DNA of 30,785 nucleotides from a virus, in IMG/VR virus record IMGVR_UViG_3300043446_000438, positions 1-30,785 of that record, one strand, 5' to 3'. This document shows positions 1 through 6,762 of the stretch, piece after piece. The stretch's first letter is position 1. The number at the start of each line of letters is the position of its first letter. The position numbers and the translations under genes were made by a program. The notes under the pieces are model-generated. The model made no database searches, was not told where the DNA came from, and worked only from the letters and a program-made list of their open reading frames with translations.

Positions 1-1
1 T

Positions 2-373
2 GAGCGCATCGTCTATCCGTTGGTGTTTGCGGACGTTCAGTCAGCGACTACGGATGCGGGTACTCTTAGCCTTGTGGTGGGGGTCTATTTCTCTGACAGG
101 GTGGAATCCATTGCCTCGATGGGCGGAGTGGTTTCGGGCAGTCCGACATTGGGTTGGCAGGATAACGAAGATGAGGTTCTAAGCGACCAACTGCAAATCG
201 CTCAGGACTTCATTAGCTCGCTTACAAACGACCCAAGCCAAGAATGGACGCTAAGTACCAGCGTTAACCTGACGCGCTTCGTAGAGAGCCGAGATGACCG
301 TACGGCAGGGTGGGTAGCTACGCTACAGTTCCAAATACCCTACAGCCACTCCGTTTGTGAAATTCCCTCTTAA
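2..373 (+). CDS. Neck/tail-completion-like protein, 5' end missing
   Basis: This is an open frame running in from the left edge; no convincing start is visible, and it reads ERIVYPLVFADVQ from base 2. The visible 123 residues alternate hydrophobic and polar stretches (VVGVYFSDRVESIASM, WTLSTSVNLTRFVESRDD, WVATLQFQIPY), as expected for a beta-rich virion protein, and it ends in a PYSHSVCEIPS-type tail. It lies just upstream of small structural genes and the fibre, and in a circular map it would directly follow the head-tail connector at 30145, so a neck or tail-terminator role is the best inference. I recognise no named domain with certainty. The truncated gene starting at 30732 may be its missing N-terminus. 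Confidence 0.7.
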   Translation, partial: ERIVYPLVFADVQSATTDAGTLSLVVGVYFSDRVESIASMGGVVSGSPTLGWQDNEDEVLSDQLQIAQDFISSLTNDPSQEWTLSTSVNLTRFVESRDDRTAGWVATLQFQIPYSHSVCEIPS

Positions 374-375
374 TT

Positions 376-383
376 TACATTTA
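376..383 (+). promoter_or_regulatory. Possible -7 promoter element (TACATTTA)
   Basis: TACATTTA lies in the short gap before the gene at 405 and differs from the Bacteroidetes -7 consensus TAnnTTTG only at the last base. No clear -33 TTTG is seen at the right distance. The same octamer recurs before the gene at 27070. Confidence 0.25.
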
Positions 384-404
384 CCCTAAAGCAACCCATA
401 CAAA

Positions 405-680
405 ATGCCAACTCCAATTCTCCAACAAATGCTCGGCCAAGGTGGTACGATGCAATTCATTGACGCAGCCGTAAGCGGTGCGAACTTCGACTTCATCGTG
501 GTCAACGCTGCTGCAACCTTCACGACTCTGACGGGTACAGGTGGCGAGAACCTGCTGACTGCCTACTCCATGAGCGGCAAGTCCGTTTCCGCTGGAATAG
601 TTATCAGCGGAAGGAACGGCGGGAAGATTACTGCCGTCACTCCATCGGTCGGAAGCGTCATCGGATACACCTTCCTCTAA
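405..680 (+). CDS. Small structural protein, 91 aa
   Basis: A 91-residue protein rich in Gly, Ser, Thr and Val, with alternating beta-strand-like segments (FDFIVVNAAATFTTL, SAGIVISGRNGGKI, VGSVIGYTFL) and no charged helices, signal peptide or membrane span. This composition and its place between the neck gene and the fibre suggest a virion component, such as a small tail or fibre-associated protein or a head-decoration protein. Its stop codon overlaps the start of the next gene by one base (TAATG), so the two are probably translationally coupled. No domain family is recognised with confidence, and the structural role is inferred from composition and position. Confidence 0.65.
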   Translation: MPTPILQQMLGQGGTMQFIDAAVSGANFDFIVVNAAATFTTLTGTGGENLLTAYSMSGKSVSAGIVISGRNGGKITAVTPSVGSVIGYTFL

Positions 681-853
681 TGCTGATAGGCTACGGTTAC
701 GGCTATCCAATAACCACCCTGCAAGGCGGTGGCTTATCGGCATCTGCTTGGGCGGCATTCAATGCTCGTGCTGATGCTGATGGCGCATCCACGGCAGAGG
801 CAGCGGTGAGCGGTTGCCTGTTCGGTCGCTTTGCTACGATTTACAACTTCTAA
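680..853 (+). CDS. Small protein, 57 aa, upstream of fibre
   Basis: A 57-codon frame starts at the ATG that overlaps the previous stop codon by one base (TAATG) and ends 2 nt before the fibre ATG. The N-terminus is Gly/Tyr-rich (MLIGYGYGYP) and is followed by an Ala-rich probably helical part (ASAWAAFNARADADGASTAE) and a short hydrophobic end (FATIYNF). The tight coupling on both sides supports real expression. It could be an adaptor or connector for the fibre. No family is recognised and the function is unknown. Confidence 0.6.
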   Translation: MLIGYGYGYPITTLQGGGLSASAWAAFNARADADGASTAEAAVSGCLFGRFATIYNF

Positions 854-855
854 GA

Positions 856-2136
856 ATGCCGACACCTTCCCTCCTGATAGTACCCGCACGATTCAAGTCG
901 GGCAAGTTATACTCCCAAATCCCAACCAGCGGAGCAGGTGACTTCACGGTTACCCGTGCGACTGCGGCAACCCGTGTGAATGCGAGCGGCTTCATTGAAT
1001 CGGTTGCGAGCGGAATACCAAGGCTGGACTACTTCGCCAGCGGTGGGGTGGTCGGGTGTCCTGCGTTGCTCGTGGAGCCGAGTGGGTCGAATTTGGCTTT
1101 GCAGAGTGAGAACTTTGTCACGACTTGGGCGGCAAATAACTTAAACATTACATCTGGATTCACATCACCATTTAACAATGCAAATGGAACACTAATTGAA
1201 GCAACATCAGTTGCAGGGAGATTAAGACAAACCATTGCGGCAATTACCAGCGGAACAACGCACACATTCTCTTTATTTGCAAAAGCTGATAGCTTTGCCC
1301 TTACAAGTGGTATTACTTTAACTGTCAATGATGGAACTTCATCAAACTATGCATCAGGCGTTTGTCAAGCATTTCGACTTGACACAGGGGCATTAGGTAC
1401 AAGTGGAACTGTTGGCGCAGGGTTTACTCTTACAAGAGCAAGCATCGAAAATTACGGCAACGGATGGTATCGATGTAACATGACTGTTACCGCATCTTAC
1501 ACGCCTGCTACCAGTATTATAGGAGTTCGTGCTACATCAACAATCTCAGCTGGTCTTCCATCTACGGCAAGTGGTTCTACGGTTTACATCTGGGGCGCAC
1601 AACTCGAAACAGGCTCGGTTGCAACCTCCTACATCCCCACCACCACAGGGTCAATAACCCGCAACGCCGATGTGATTTCGGTCAGCGGAGCGGTCAGCGG
1701 TGCGATAGGGCAGACGCAGGGAACGATTTATGCGGAGGTAGATGTCAAAAATCTTACAAATGGTACAAGGATTTTTGTTATAAACGATGGAACTCAAACT
1801 AATAGAATAGCCTTATTATTTAATTCAACGAACAGGATTCGTCTTTTAGCAACAGTTACCAATACAACCCAAGCCGACATAAACACGGCAACAAATCAAC
1901 CTGCTGGCATTTACAAAATAGCCGCCGCATACGCTCTAAATGATTACGTTTTGTATGTTAATGGAGTGCAGATTGGAACGGATACAACCGCTTTAGTTCC
2001 TGCTTGTTCATCGGTTTTTATTGGTACGCTTGAAACTGGAACTGGCCTATCCTCTCTCAACGACCGCATCCGTGCCGCTGCCCTCTACACCACCCGCCTG
2101 ACCAACGCAGAACTCGCAGCCCTAACAACCCCGTAA
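856..2136 (+). CDS. Tail fibre / receptor-binding protein with two lectin-like domains
   Basis: A 426-aa protein. The N-terminal ~70 residues (FTVTRATAATRVNASGFIE, then PRLDYFASGG and PALLVEPSGSNLALQSENF) match a pattern common in phage fibres. Next comes a carbohydrate-binding-module-like beta domain (about residues 80-260) ending in YIWGAQLETGSVATSYIPTT, then a concanavalin A/LamG-like domain (about 280-426) with GTIYAEVDV, YVLYVNGVQIG and the ending AALYTTRLTNAELAAL. It probably sits at the tail tip and binds host surface glycans. An upstream in-frame TTG at 814 is less likely as start because ATG 856 directly follows the previous stop. The body (about 1137-1590 and 1740-2040) is more AT-rich than its ends, suggesting modular exchange. 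Confidence 0.85.
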   Translation: MPTPSLLIVPARFKSGKLYSQIPTSGAGDFTVTRATAATRVNASGFIESVASGIPRLDYFASGGVVGCPALLVEPSGSNLALQSENFVTTWAANNLNITSGFTSPFNNANGTLIEATSVAGRLRQTIAAITSGTTHTFSLFAKADSFALTSGITLTVNDGTSSNYASGVCQAFRLDTGALGTSGTVGAGFTLTRASIENYGNGWYRCNMTVTASYTPATSIIGVRATSTISAGLPSTASGSTVYIWGAQLETGSVATSYIPTTTGSITRNADVISVSGAVSGAIGQTQGTIYAEVDVKNLTNGTRIFVINDGTQTNRIALLFNSTNRIRLLATVTNTTQADINTATNQPAGIYKIAAAYALNDYVLYVNGVQIGTDTTALVPACSSVFIGTLETGTGLSSLNDRIRAAALYTTRLTNAELAALTTP

Positions 2137-2399
2137 TGCCTACCTTTCGCAAATTCGCATTCCCATCGCAGAAGGTTGCAGACCAGTTGCTCGCATCCCT
2201 GCAACCGCTTGACACGGCAGTTCCGCTCGGAGAAATGGATGGATTGGTTTGCTTTGACATACTATTCCAAGACGCTTGCCCCAAAGAACTGACCTCGTAC
2301 ATCGTATGGCCCACGCCTTGCGGAGTGCATTCCTTCCTCGGTTGGGATGAGCAATACACCGCCGACTACCAAGAATTTGCAACACCGCAAACGAAATAA
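2136..2399 (+). CDS. Conserved-looking small phage protein, 87 aa
   Basis: Starts at the ATG overlapping the fibre stop by one base. The 87 residues are globular with no membrane span: MPTFRKFAFPSQKVADQLLA suggests a short strand followed by a helix, and the C-terminal half is rich in aromatics and Cys (CFDILF, YIVWPTPCGVHSFLGWDEQY). Its position between fibre and holin-like gene fits a fibre chaperone or accessory tail protein, but nothing in the sequence proves this. I know of no named family for it. Confidence 0.6.
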   Translation: MPTFRKFAFPSQKVADQLLASLQPLDTAVPLGEMDGLVCFDILFQDACPKELTSYIVWPTPCGVHSFLGWDEQYTADYQEFATPQTK

Positions 2400-2410
2400 C
2401 ATCTACCAAT

Positions 2411-2638
2411 ATGCGACTATTTCGCCGCCGTAACCCCGACAAACCCAACATCATGCAATCAGCAATCATCGCCCTTCTTCGCCATCTACTTACCTTCATC
2501 GGTGGCACACTCGTAGCCAAAGGGTTACTTGACGCAACCGCTTTGCAGGAAATCATCGGCGCATTAATAACCTTGCTTTCAGTAGGTTGGATGGCCGTAG
2601 AGAAAGTAAAGGCTAAACCCGAAGTTCCCAAGGCGTGA
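2411..2638 (+). CDS. Holin-like small membrane protein, 75 aa
   Basis: The basic N-terminus (MRLFRRRNPDKPN) is followed by two hydrophobic segments, about residues 16-38 (AIIALLRHLLTFIGGTLVA) and 45-65 (LQEIIGALITLLSVGWMAV), and a short charged tail (EKVKAKPEVPKA). Size and two-helix topology fit a class II-type holin that permeabilises the inner membrane so that endolysin reaches the cell wall. The next gene overlaps by 4 nt (GTGA) and looks spanin-like, which supports a lysis role. The endolysin itself is nearby but on the opposite strand. The assignment rests on topology and context, not on a recognised family motif. Confidence 0.65.
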   Translation: MRLFRRRNPDKPNIMQSAIIALLRHLLTFIGGTLVAKGLLDATALQEIIGALITLLSVGWMAVEKVKAKPEVPKA

Positions 2639-2907
2639 ACTTAATCGAAACGACCATCATCGGCACGGTCAGCGCAGTCGTTGGCGGTGCAGTCGCTTGG
2701 CTAACCAAGGGCAAATTCACGGCAGATTCATTGCAGGTGAAGCAAGCCCAAGCGGTGCTGGCGATGTGGCAGCAGACCGCAGAGGCCCAGCAGAAAGAAT
2801 TGGCGCAACTAAGGAATGAAATCGTAGCTTTGCGGGAGCGGATAGAACATTTGGAGAACACAATCCAAGTGCTTGAAGCCGAAAACGCAACCCTACGACA
2901 AGCCTGA
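2635..2907 (+). CDS. Membrane-anchored coiled-coil protein, possible inner-membrane spanin
   Basis: Starts at GTG 2635, overlapping the holin-like stop. An N-terminal hydrophobic segment (about residues 3-22, LIETTIIGTVSAVVGGAVAWL) is followed by a long heptad-patterned coiled coil to the end (QQTAEAQQKELAQLRNEI, RERIEHLENTIQVLEAEN). An N-terminal membrane anchor plus periplasmic coiled coil is the i-spanin layout of phages of Gram-negative bacteria. I see no nested or adjacent o-spanin lipoprotein with a lipobox, so a unimolecular mechanism or another scaffold role is also possible. Confidence 0.55.
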   Translation: MNLIETTIIGTVSAVVGGAVAWLTKGKFTADSLQVKQAQAVLAMWQQTAEAQQKELAQLRNEIVALRERIEHLENTIQVLEAENATLRQA

Positions 2908-3791
2908 TGCTGCTACCACTAACCAAGCATTCCCGTAACATCCACGAAGTATCCTGCCAATCGGGGCAGGAATTTCTCCTTATCAGCGACCTGCACTGGG
3001 ATAATCCCCACTGCGACAGGGGTCTGCTGACCAACCATCTTAAAGAGGCGCAACGCCGTAATGCGGGCATTATCGTTAATGGGGACTGCTTTTGCCTGAT
3101 GCAAGGGCGTGGCGACCCACGGCGAAGCAAGGAGGACATCCGCCCCGAACACAACAACGCACGCTACTTGGATTCTATCGTCAATACGGCGGTGGAATGG
3201 TTCAGCCCATACGCCAAGAACCTGCTCCTGCTCGGCTACGGCAACCACGAAACCTCCATCATCCACCACCAAGAAACCGACATCCTGCAACGCTTCGCAA
3301 GCACGCTGAACTACGCCACAGGGTCAGCAGTCGAAGTTGGTGGCTATGGCGGCACGCTGGATATTCGGGTAAACCACGACCCTCTGCGGTCCAAGAACTT
3401 CGTCGTGCATTATTTTCATGGTGCAGGTGGTGGAGCGTTCATCAGCAAGGGAGTAATTCACGATTCACGCATATTGATGACCACCGAAGGCTACGACTTG
3501 ACTTGGATGGGCCACGTCCATGAATTATACTATCATCAAAATATCATCCACCGCTATGACCGTGCGACCAAGACCCTCATTCAAAAGCCTGTTCACCAAC
3601 TGCGTACGGCGACTTACAAAGAGGAATGGGATGCCGGATACATGGGCTTTCATACTGAGCGAGGAAGAGGCCCGAAACCTTTGGGAGGCTATTGGATGAA
3701 ACTCGAAACAAGCAGAAATGGCAGTAAGGACAATAACGGCCCAGAGGTCCAAGTCCACGCAACCTTCACCCCTGCGGATAGGTTGTACTAA
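2907..3791 (+). CDS. Calcineurin-like metallophosphoesterase
   Basis: A 294-aa protein with the full metallophosphoesterase motif series: D28-x-H30 (SDLHWD), G59-D60 (VNGDC), G112-N113-H114-E115 (GNHE), a His around 168-171 (VHYFHGAGG) and G202-H203-x-H205 (GHVHE). These residues bind two metal ions that hydrolyse phosphomono- or phosphodiesters. The C-terminal part (about 215-294) is positively charged. The ATG overlaps the spanin-like stop by one base, so it belongs to the rightward lysis-side operon. The substrate cannot be told from the sequence; DNA ends, nucleotides, cyclic nucleotides and phospho-proteins are all possible. The family assignment is firm, the role open. Confidence 0.85.
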   Translation: MLLPLTKHSRNIHEVSCQSGQEFLLISDLHWDNPHCDRGLLTNHLKEAQRRNAGIIVNGDCFCLMQGRGDPRRSKEDIRPEHNNARYLDSIVNTAVEWFSPYAKNLLLLGYGNHETSIIHHQETDILQRFASTLNYATGSAVEVGGYGGTLDIRVNHDPLRSKNFVVHYFHGAGGGAFISKGVIHDSRILMTTEGYDLTWMGHVHELYYHQNIIHRYDRATKTLIQKPVHQLRTATYKEEWDAGYMGFHTERGRGPKPLGGYWMKLETSRNGSKDNNGPEVQVHATFTPADRLY

Positions 3792-3845
3792 TTTGGGGAA
3801 TCAATTCTCCATTATACCCCCCAAAAAAGAGATTATTTCCCATAA

Positions 3846-3862
3846 GTAGCGAAAACCGCTAC
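3846..3862. terminator. Hairpin in convergent intergenic region
   Basis: GTAGCG and CGCTAC pair perfectly around a 5-nt loop (AAAAC) between the convergent metallophosphoesterase and amidase genes. On the plus strand it is followed by CTTTCG rather than a true U-tract. It may stop or stabilise 3' ends from either side. Confidence 0.35.
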
Positions 3863-3890
3863 CTTTCGCAAACTATTCCTCCTGCTAACC

Positions 3891-3909
3891 TGTACGATTC
3901 CTTCGTACA
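3891..3909. terminator. Hairpin directly after the amidase stop codon
   Basis: TGTACGA and TCGTACA form a 7-bp stem with a 5-nt loop, 1 nt beyond the leftward amidase stop codon (3911-3913). There is no U-tract on either side, so it may act as an mRNA 3'-end stabiliser or weak terminator. Confidence 0.35.
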
Positions 3910-3910
3910 A

Positions 3911-4336
3911 CTATCCCTCCTGCGGTCCTGCGGCAGTCAGGTAAAGGTAGCCGTATTCCTTCTCTGCGCTGAATTGAGGGCAAGCCTTGGTCACGTTCGG
4001 GAAATCCCTGTGTCCGCAAATGCGAGCCGTCGGGTACTTCTTGAGCCATTCCAACAGTACCCCTGCAATCGCTTGGCGTTGCTGGATGGTGCGGTCATCC
4101 TTATCCTTGCCGCCGATGTAGGACACATGGAGCGATGTTGAGTTGTGGCCCTGCACCCCGTTGGTAATGGCCGAATCGGGTGCGAGTTGCACGATATTGC
4201 CGTTGGCCTCGACTATCTTATGGTAGCCCACGGACTTCCAGCCAAGGGCTTCCTTCCAGTACTTGCGGATGGATGCGATGGTGGTGTTCTTCGGTGTAGC
4301 CGTGCAATGGACGACAAGGTGGGTGATGTTTCTCAT
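3911..4336 (-). CDS. Endolysin: T7 lysozyme-like N-acetylmuramoyl-L-alanine amidase
   Basis: A 141-aa Amidase_2 protein collinear with T7 lysozyme. Zinc ligands are H10 (VVHCTATP), H109 (GHRDFP) and C119 (KACPQF). Catalytic counterparts are Y38 (VGYHKIV) and K117. The conserved VSYIGG strand follows H64 and H70. It would cut the amide bond between N-acetylmuramic acid and L-alanine in peptidoglycan. There is no signal peptide, so it depends on a holin for export. It is the second gene of a two-gene leftward operon, 2 nt after the upstream stop. T7 lysozyme also inhibits T7 RNA polymerase, but no such polymerase is seen here. Confidence 0.93.
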   Translation of the reverse strand: MRNITHLVVHCTATPKNTTIASIRKYWKEALGWKSVGYHKIVEANGNIVQLAPDSAITNGVQGHNSTSLHVSYIGGKDKDDRTIQQRQAIAGVLLEWLKKYPTARICGHRDFPNVTKACPQFSAEKEYGYLYLTAAGPQEG

Positions 4337-4338
4337 GG

Positions 4339-4590
4339 CTATTCTTCGGGGTTTAGGAGATAGTAGTAGTCAACGGTATGGGGTTCATCGTTCGGCAGTC
4401 CTGACGCATTCACGCCCTCAACGTTACTCCATTGAGCCTTCGCCGGGTCGTAGCCCAGCAGGTCGCAGGCACGCCTGTACTCGCACAGGAGGACGTGGTT
4501 CTCTTCCAGTTCTTGGGTGGATATGGAAATCATCAGCCGCTCCAAGGCATTCGTGAGGGCTTTTGCGGGTCTTGTGGAGTGGTAGGTCAT
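4339..4590 (-). CDS. Unknown small protein upstream of endolysin, 83 aa
   Basis: Leftward 83-aa protein ending 2 nt before the amidase start. The N-terminal half is helical with amphipathic patterning (ALTNALERLMISISTQELEE, HVLLCEYRRACDLLGYDP); the C-terminal half is acidic and ends DYYYLLNPEE. A -7-like box (TAAATTTG, read leftward at 4602-4595) ends 4 nt before the ATG, so the transcript may be leaderless. Nothing identifies its function. Co-transcription with the endolysin suggests a lysis-timing or early regulatory role, but this is only inference. Confidence 0.6.
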   Translation of the reverse strand: MTYHSTRPAKALTNALERLMISISTQELEENHVLLCEYRRACDLLGYDPAKAQWSNVEGVNASGLPNDEPHTVDYYYLLNPEE

Positions 4591-4594
4591 GATG

Positions 4595-4602
4595 CAAATT
4601 TA
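4595..4602 (-). promoter_or_regulatory. Leftward -7 promoter element for the endolysin operon
   Basis: On the minus strand the sequence is TAAATTTG, an exact match to the Bacteroidetes -7 consensus TAnnTTTG. It ends only 4 nt before the ATG at 4590, implying a very short or absent 5' leader. A good -33 TTTG is not evident. Confidence 0.5.
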
Positions 4603-4646
4603 TACCCTTACGGTTCTAATTATGGCGAAATTTAGGAATTTATACC
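4597..4646. repeat. 10-bp direct repeat pair in the divergent control region
   Basis: AATTTATACC occurs at 4597-4606 and again at 4637-4646, exactly 40 bp apart (about four helical turns). The first copy overlaps the leftward -7 box. The spacing suggests a pair of operator sites for a regulator controlling the divergent promoters. Confidence 0.4.
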
Positions 4647-4710
4647 GCTTCGGGTGCAATGCCCTGAAAAAAAATTTGACGCAAGAGGTCGCAAAAAGGA
4701 AAAGCCGTTG

Positions 4711-4718
4711 TAACTTTG
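4711..4718 (+). promoter_or_regulatory. Rightward early promoter -7 element
   Basis: TAACTTTG matches TAnnTTTG exactly and lies 23 nt before the ATG at 4742, the first gene of the long rightward operon. A TTTG at 4675-4678 is too far upstream to be a normal -33 box, so a regulator may be needed. Confidence 0.5.
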
Positions 4719-4741
4719 TCGGACACTAAACCCAATAAGCC

Positions 4742-5068
4742 ATGCCTTTTTACCGCAAATCAACTTATAAGTCGACCTTAACCGCCGAGCAACGTGCCGC
4801 CAAAGCCGATGCTGCCTTCGCCAAGAAAGTAGCCAAGATGGAAGCCAATCGTGCAAAAAGTCAGTTCAACTACTCGACCGCTGGCGGTGCTTACATTCCA
4901 ACCGAAGAGCAATACAAAGCCGCATCTGCAATGCTTTGGAACGGTGTTTGCGAGGCTGATGCCTCCAAAGCGACATCCGCAGAAATGGTGCAAATTGCCT
5001 ATATCACCCAAACCAAAGTCCACCACGACCACATCCACGTTGTCAACGAATACCGTCGCTCACTTTAA
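4742..5068 (+). CDS. First early gene, unknown 108-aa protein
   Basis: The N-terminal half is strongly basic and Ala/Lys-rich, probably helical (TAEQRAAKADAAFAKKVAKM), and the rest is globular (YIPTEEQYKAASAMLW, MVQIAYITQTKVHHDHIHVV). As first gene after the rightward early promoter it is well placed to act on host functions or to bind nucleic acid. No family is recognised, so no function is proposed beyond early expression. Confidence 0.65.
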   Translation: MPFYRKSTYKSTLTAEQRAAKADAAFAKKVAKMEANRAKSQFNYSTAGGAYIPTEEQYKAASAMLWNGVCEADASKATSAEMVQIAYITQTKVHHDHIHVVNEYRRSL

Positions 5069-5093
5069 TTTCCACCCACTAAACCACAAACCC

Positions 5094-5213
5094 ATGAACA
5101 AACTCGAACGCTACCTCGATGCCGCTATGACGGTAATCACCTACCTCGCCGCCGCTGGTGGCTTCTATTGGATTTTTGTACGCTTCTTTATCACCTATCT
5201 CAAAACCCTCTAA
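5094..5213 (+). CDS. 39-aa single-span membrane microprotein
   Basis: A 39-codon frame begins at ATG 5094 after the A/C-rich leader ACCACAAACCC and ends 10 nt before the next ATG. It encodes a short amphipathic N-terminus (MNKLERYLDAAM), a hydrophobic span (VITYLAAAGGFYWIFVRFFI) and the short tail TYLKTL. Location in the early operon and the same leader style as neighbours support it as a gene. Function unknown; superinfection exclusion or membrane tethering would be guesses. Confidence 0.55.
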   Translation: MNKLERYLDAAMTVITYLAAAGGFYWIFVRFFITYLKTL

Positions 5214-5223
5214 ACCCTAAACC

Positions 5224-5790
5224 ATGCACAAGTTCAAAACCACCAACATCAAAGGCAAGGATTACGTCGAAGTAAACCAACGCCTGCTCTTTTTCCGCAA
5301 CGACAAAGCCTACACAGGGTGGAGCATCGAATCGGAACTTGTTGACCTGCAACCCGACCGCTGCTGCATTCGTGCCGTCATCCGTGACGCAGAAGGCCGC
5401 ATCCGGGCAACAGGCCACGCCCATGAGGACCGCACCAGTTCCATGATAAACAAGACTTCCTATGTCGAGAACTGCGAAACCTCTGCCTTCGGTCGCTGCC
5501 TTGCCGCTCTTGGAATCGGAATCGAAACGAGCATCGCATCAGCCAACGAGGTGCAGATGGCTATCGCCCAGCAGGCCAACCTTGATGACTTGAGCGACCG
5601 CCTTGGCTTGGTTGCGACATACGATGACCTCGACGTTGCTACCCTCAAAGCCGACTTCATGGCTCTCGTTGAGCAACTCCCCGAAGACCAGCGTTTCAAG
5701 TATCAGGACCACAAGGGCATGACCCCTGCCCGGTACGAGAAAGGCATCAAGTTCCTCCAAGACCAAATTGCTAAATACAAGAAGCCATGA
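5224..5790 (+). CDS. ssDNA-annealing/recombination-like protein
   Basis: A 188-aa protein. Its core (about residues 10-115) contains KDYVEVNQRLLFFR, YTGWSIESELVDL, ATGHAHED and the signature SYVENCETSAFGRCLAALGIG. This resembles phage proteins usually linked to ERF/Rad52-like single-strand annealing and found in recombination clusters. The C-terminus (about 118-188) is helical and ends in a basic tail (IAKYKKP). It sits upstream of a winged-helix protein and an SSB-like protein, a typical recombination neighbourhood. The family link is from memory of the ENCETSAxGRxLAxLG motif. A non-enzymatic DNA-binding role is fairly likely; annealase activity is not proven. Confidence 0.65.
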   Translation: MHKFKTTNIKGKDYVEVNQRLLFFRNDKAYTGWSIESELVDLQPDRCCIRAVIRDAEGRIRATGHAHEDRTSSMINKTSYVENCETSAFGRCLAALGIGIETSIASANEVQMAIAQQANLDDLSDRLGLVATYDDLDVATLKADFMALVEQLPEDQRFKYQDHKGMTPARYEKGIKFLQDQIAKYKKP

Positions 5791-6029
5791 GCAACCTACT
5801 GACCAAATGCAATGCCGATGTATTCAAGGCTATCCTTGATATCAAAAGCGAACAACCTCAAATCGGTGAAAACCTTCTCGCACTTTTACAAAAGCACGAA
5901 TACTGGTGGCAGTTGGATGGCCAAGAAATTCTTTGGTTTGCTGCAAACCTGCCCTACGAAGTTTGGAATATGAAAATCCATACCTTCTACCTCCTATTTG
6001 AATCTCAACCCACAACCACAATGCCATGA
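5787..6029 (+). CDS. Unknown early protein, 80 aa
   Basis: Starts at an ATGA overlap with the previous gene and itself overlaps the next by 4 nt. The 80 residues are mostly helical with many aromatic residues in the second half (EYWWQLDGQEILWFAANLPYEVW). No motif is recognised. Because it is co-translated between a recombination-type gene and the gene at 6026, it is probably an accessory of that module, but the function is unknown. Confidence 0.6.
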   Translation: MSNLLTKCNADVFKAILDIKSEQPQIGENLLALLQKHEYWWQLDGQEILWFAANLPYEVWNMKIHTFYLLFESQPTTTMP

Positions 6030-6475
6030 ACCAAGAACTCGTAACCATTCCAAAGTCGGACATCAGCAAGGCTGACATCGCCGACATCGCTGCTAACCTC
6101 ATCCTCCGAATAGAGGAAGGAGAGGTCAATCCCATCGCCGCCCATGTGCGCCTCAAAGCCGTTGTCAAAGCCGTTGAGCAGGTCCTCAAAGCCACCGAGC
6201 AAACGGTGTGGGATGAAGCCGAAAAGAACGGCAAGACCTTCTCCGCATTCGGTGCTGACATCCAACTCAAGGAGGGGGCGATTACTCCCGACTATTCGCA
6301 CGACCAAGTTTGGAGTGACCTGCAAGCCTCCATGAAAGCGAGGGAAGAGCAACTCAAGATGGCCTTCCGCAACGCTGGCAAGATGACGGTCATTGACGAA
6401 GCAACTGGCGAGGTCGTTCCTGTATGTCCCGCAAAAGGCACAAAACCATCCATTTCTGTGACTTTTAAGGGATGA
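6026..6475 (+). CDS. Unknown early protein with helical core, 149 aa
   Basis: A 149-aa mainly helical protein (IADIAANLILRIEEGEVNP, KAVVKAVEQVLKATEQTVWDE) with an acidic-basic pattern suggesting a coiled coil around residues 35-70, a central part with charged helices (WSDLQASMKAREEQLKMAF) and a short beta-like C-terminus (KPSISVTFKG). ATGA overlaps link it to both neighbours. A role in recombination or DNA metabolism fits its position, but no family is recognised. Confidence 0.6.
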   Translation: MNQELVTIPKSDISKADIADIAANLILRIEEGEVNPIAAHVRLKAVVKAVEQVLKATEQTVWDEAEKNGKTFSAFGADIQLKEGAITPDYSHDQVWSDLQASMKAREEQLKMAFRNAGKMTVIDEATGEVVPVCPAKGTKPSISVTFKG

Positions 6476-6744
6476 TACAACCAACACCACCCAAGAAGAA
6501 GAAAGGCGTGCAAAAGATTGGCAGGGTGGCGGGATTACAAGCCGCCATCCTGCTCCTTGAAAAGCCTTACAAGGCAAAGGAGTTAGCCAAAGTCCTTGGG
6601 ATGCATATGCGCATCACCTATCGTATTCTTGATGACCTACGGGCTACAGGACACCTTTACTCGCACCGTTGCTATTACTGGTTCGACCCCAAAAAGAACA
6701 ACGACCTCCAACATTTAATTCCAGTCAAAGACCCTTATCTTTAA
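6472..6744 (+). CDS. Winged-helix DNA-binding protein
   Basis: A 90-aa protein with a lysine-rich N-terminus (PPKKKKGVQKI), then a helix-turn-helix (about residues 28-62: LLEKPYKAKELAKVLGMH, then TYRILDDLRATG) and a wing ending HLYSHRCYYWFDP. This is the MarR/ArsR-like winged-helix layout in which the second helix reads DNA. It is a candidate regulator of nearby promoters, including the tandem 13-bp repeats at 7000-7025 one gene downstream. It could instead be a recombination accessory protein. Start overlaps the previous stop (ATGA). Confidence 0.65.
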   Translation: MIQPTPPKKKKGVQKIGRVAGLQAAILLLEKPYKAKELAKVLGMHMRITYRILDDLRATGHLYSHRCYYWFDPKKNNDLQHLIPVKDPYL

Positions 6745-6762
6745 TTTTTTAACCCAAAACCC

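Noticed and set aside
814-855. Upstream TTG start for the fibre gene
   Set aside because: It would overlap the small gene 680-853, whereas ATG 856 follows that gene's stop by 2 nt and gives the usual MPTPSLL start.
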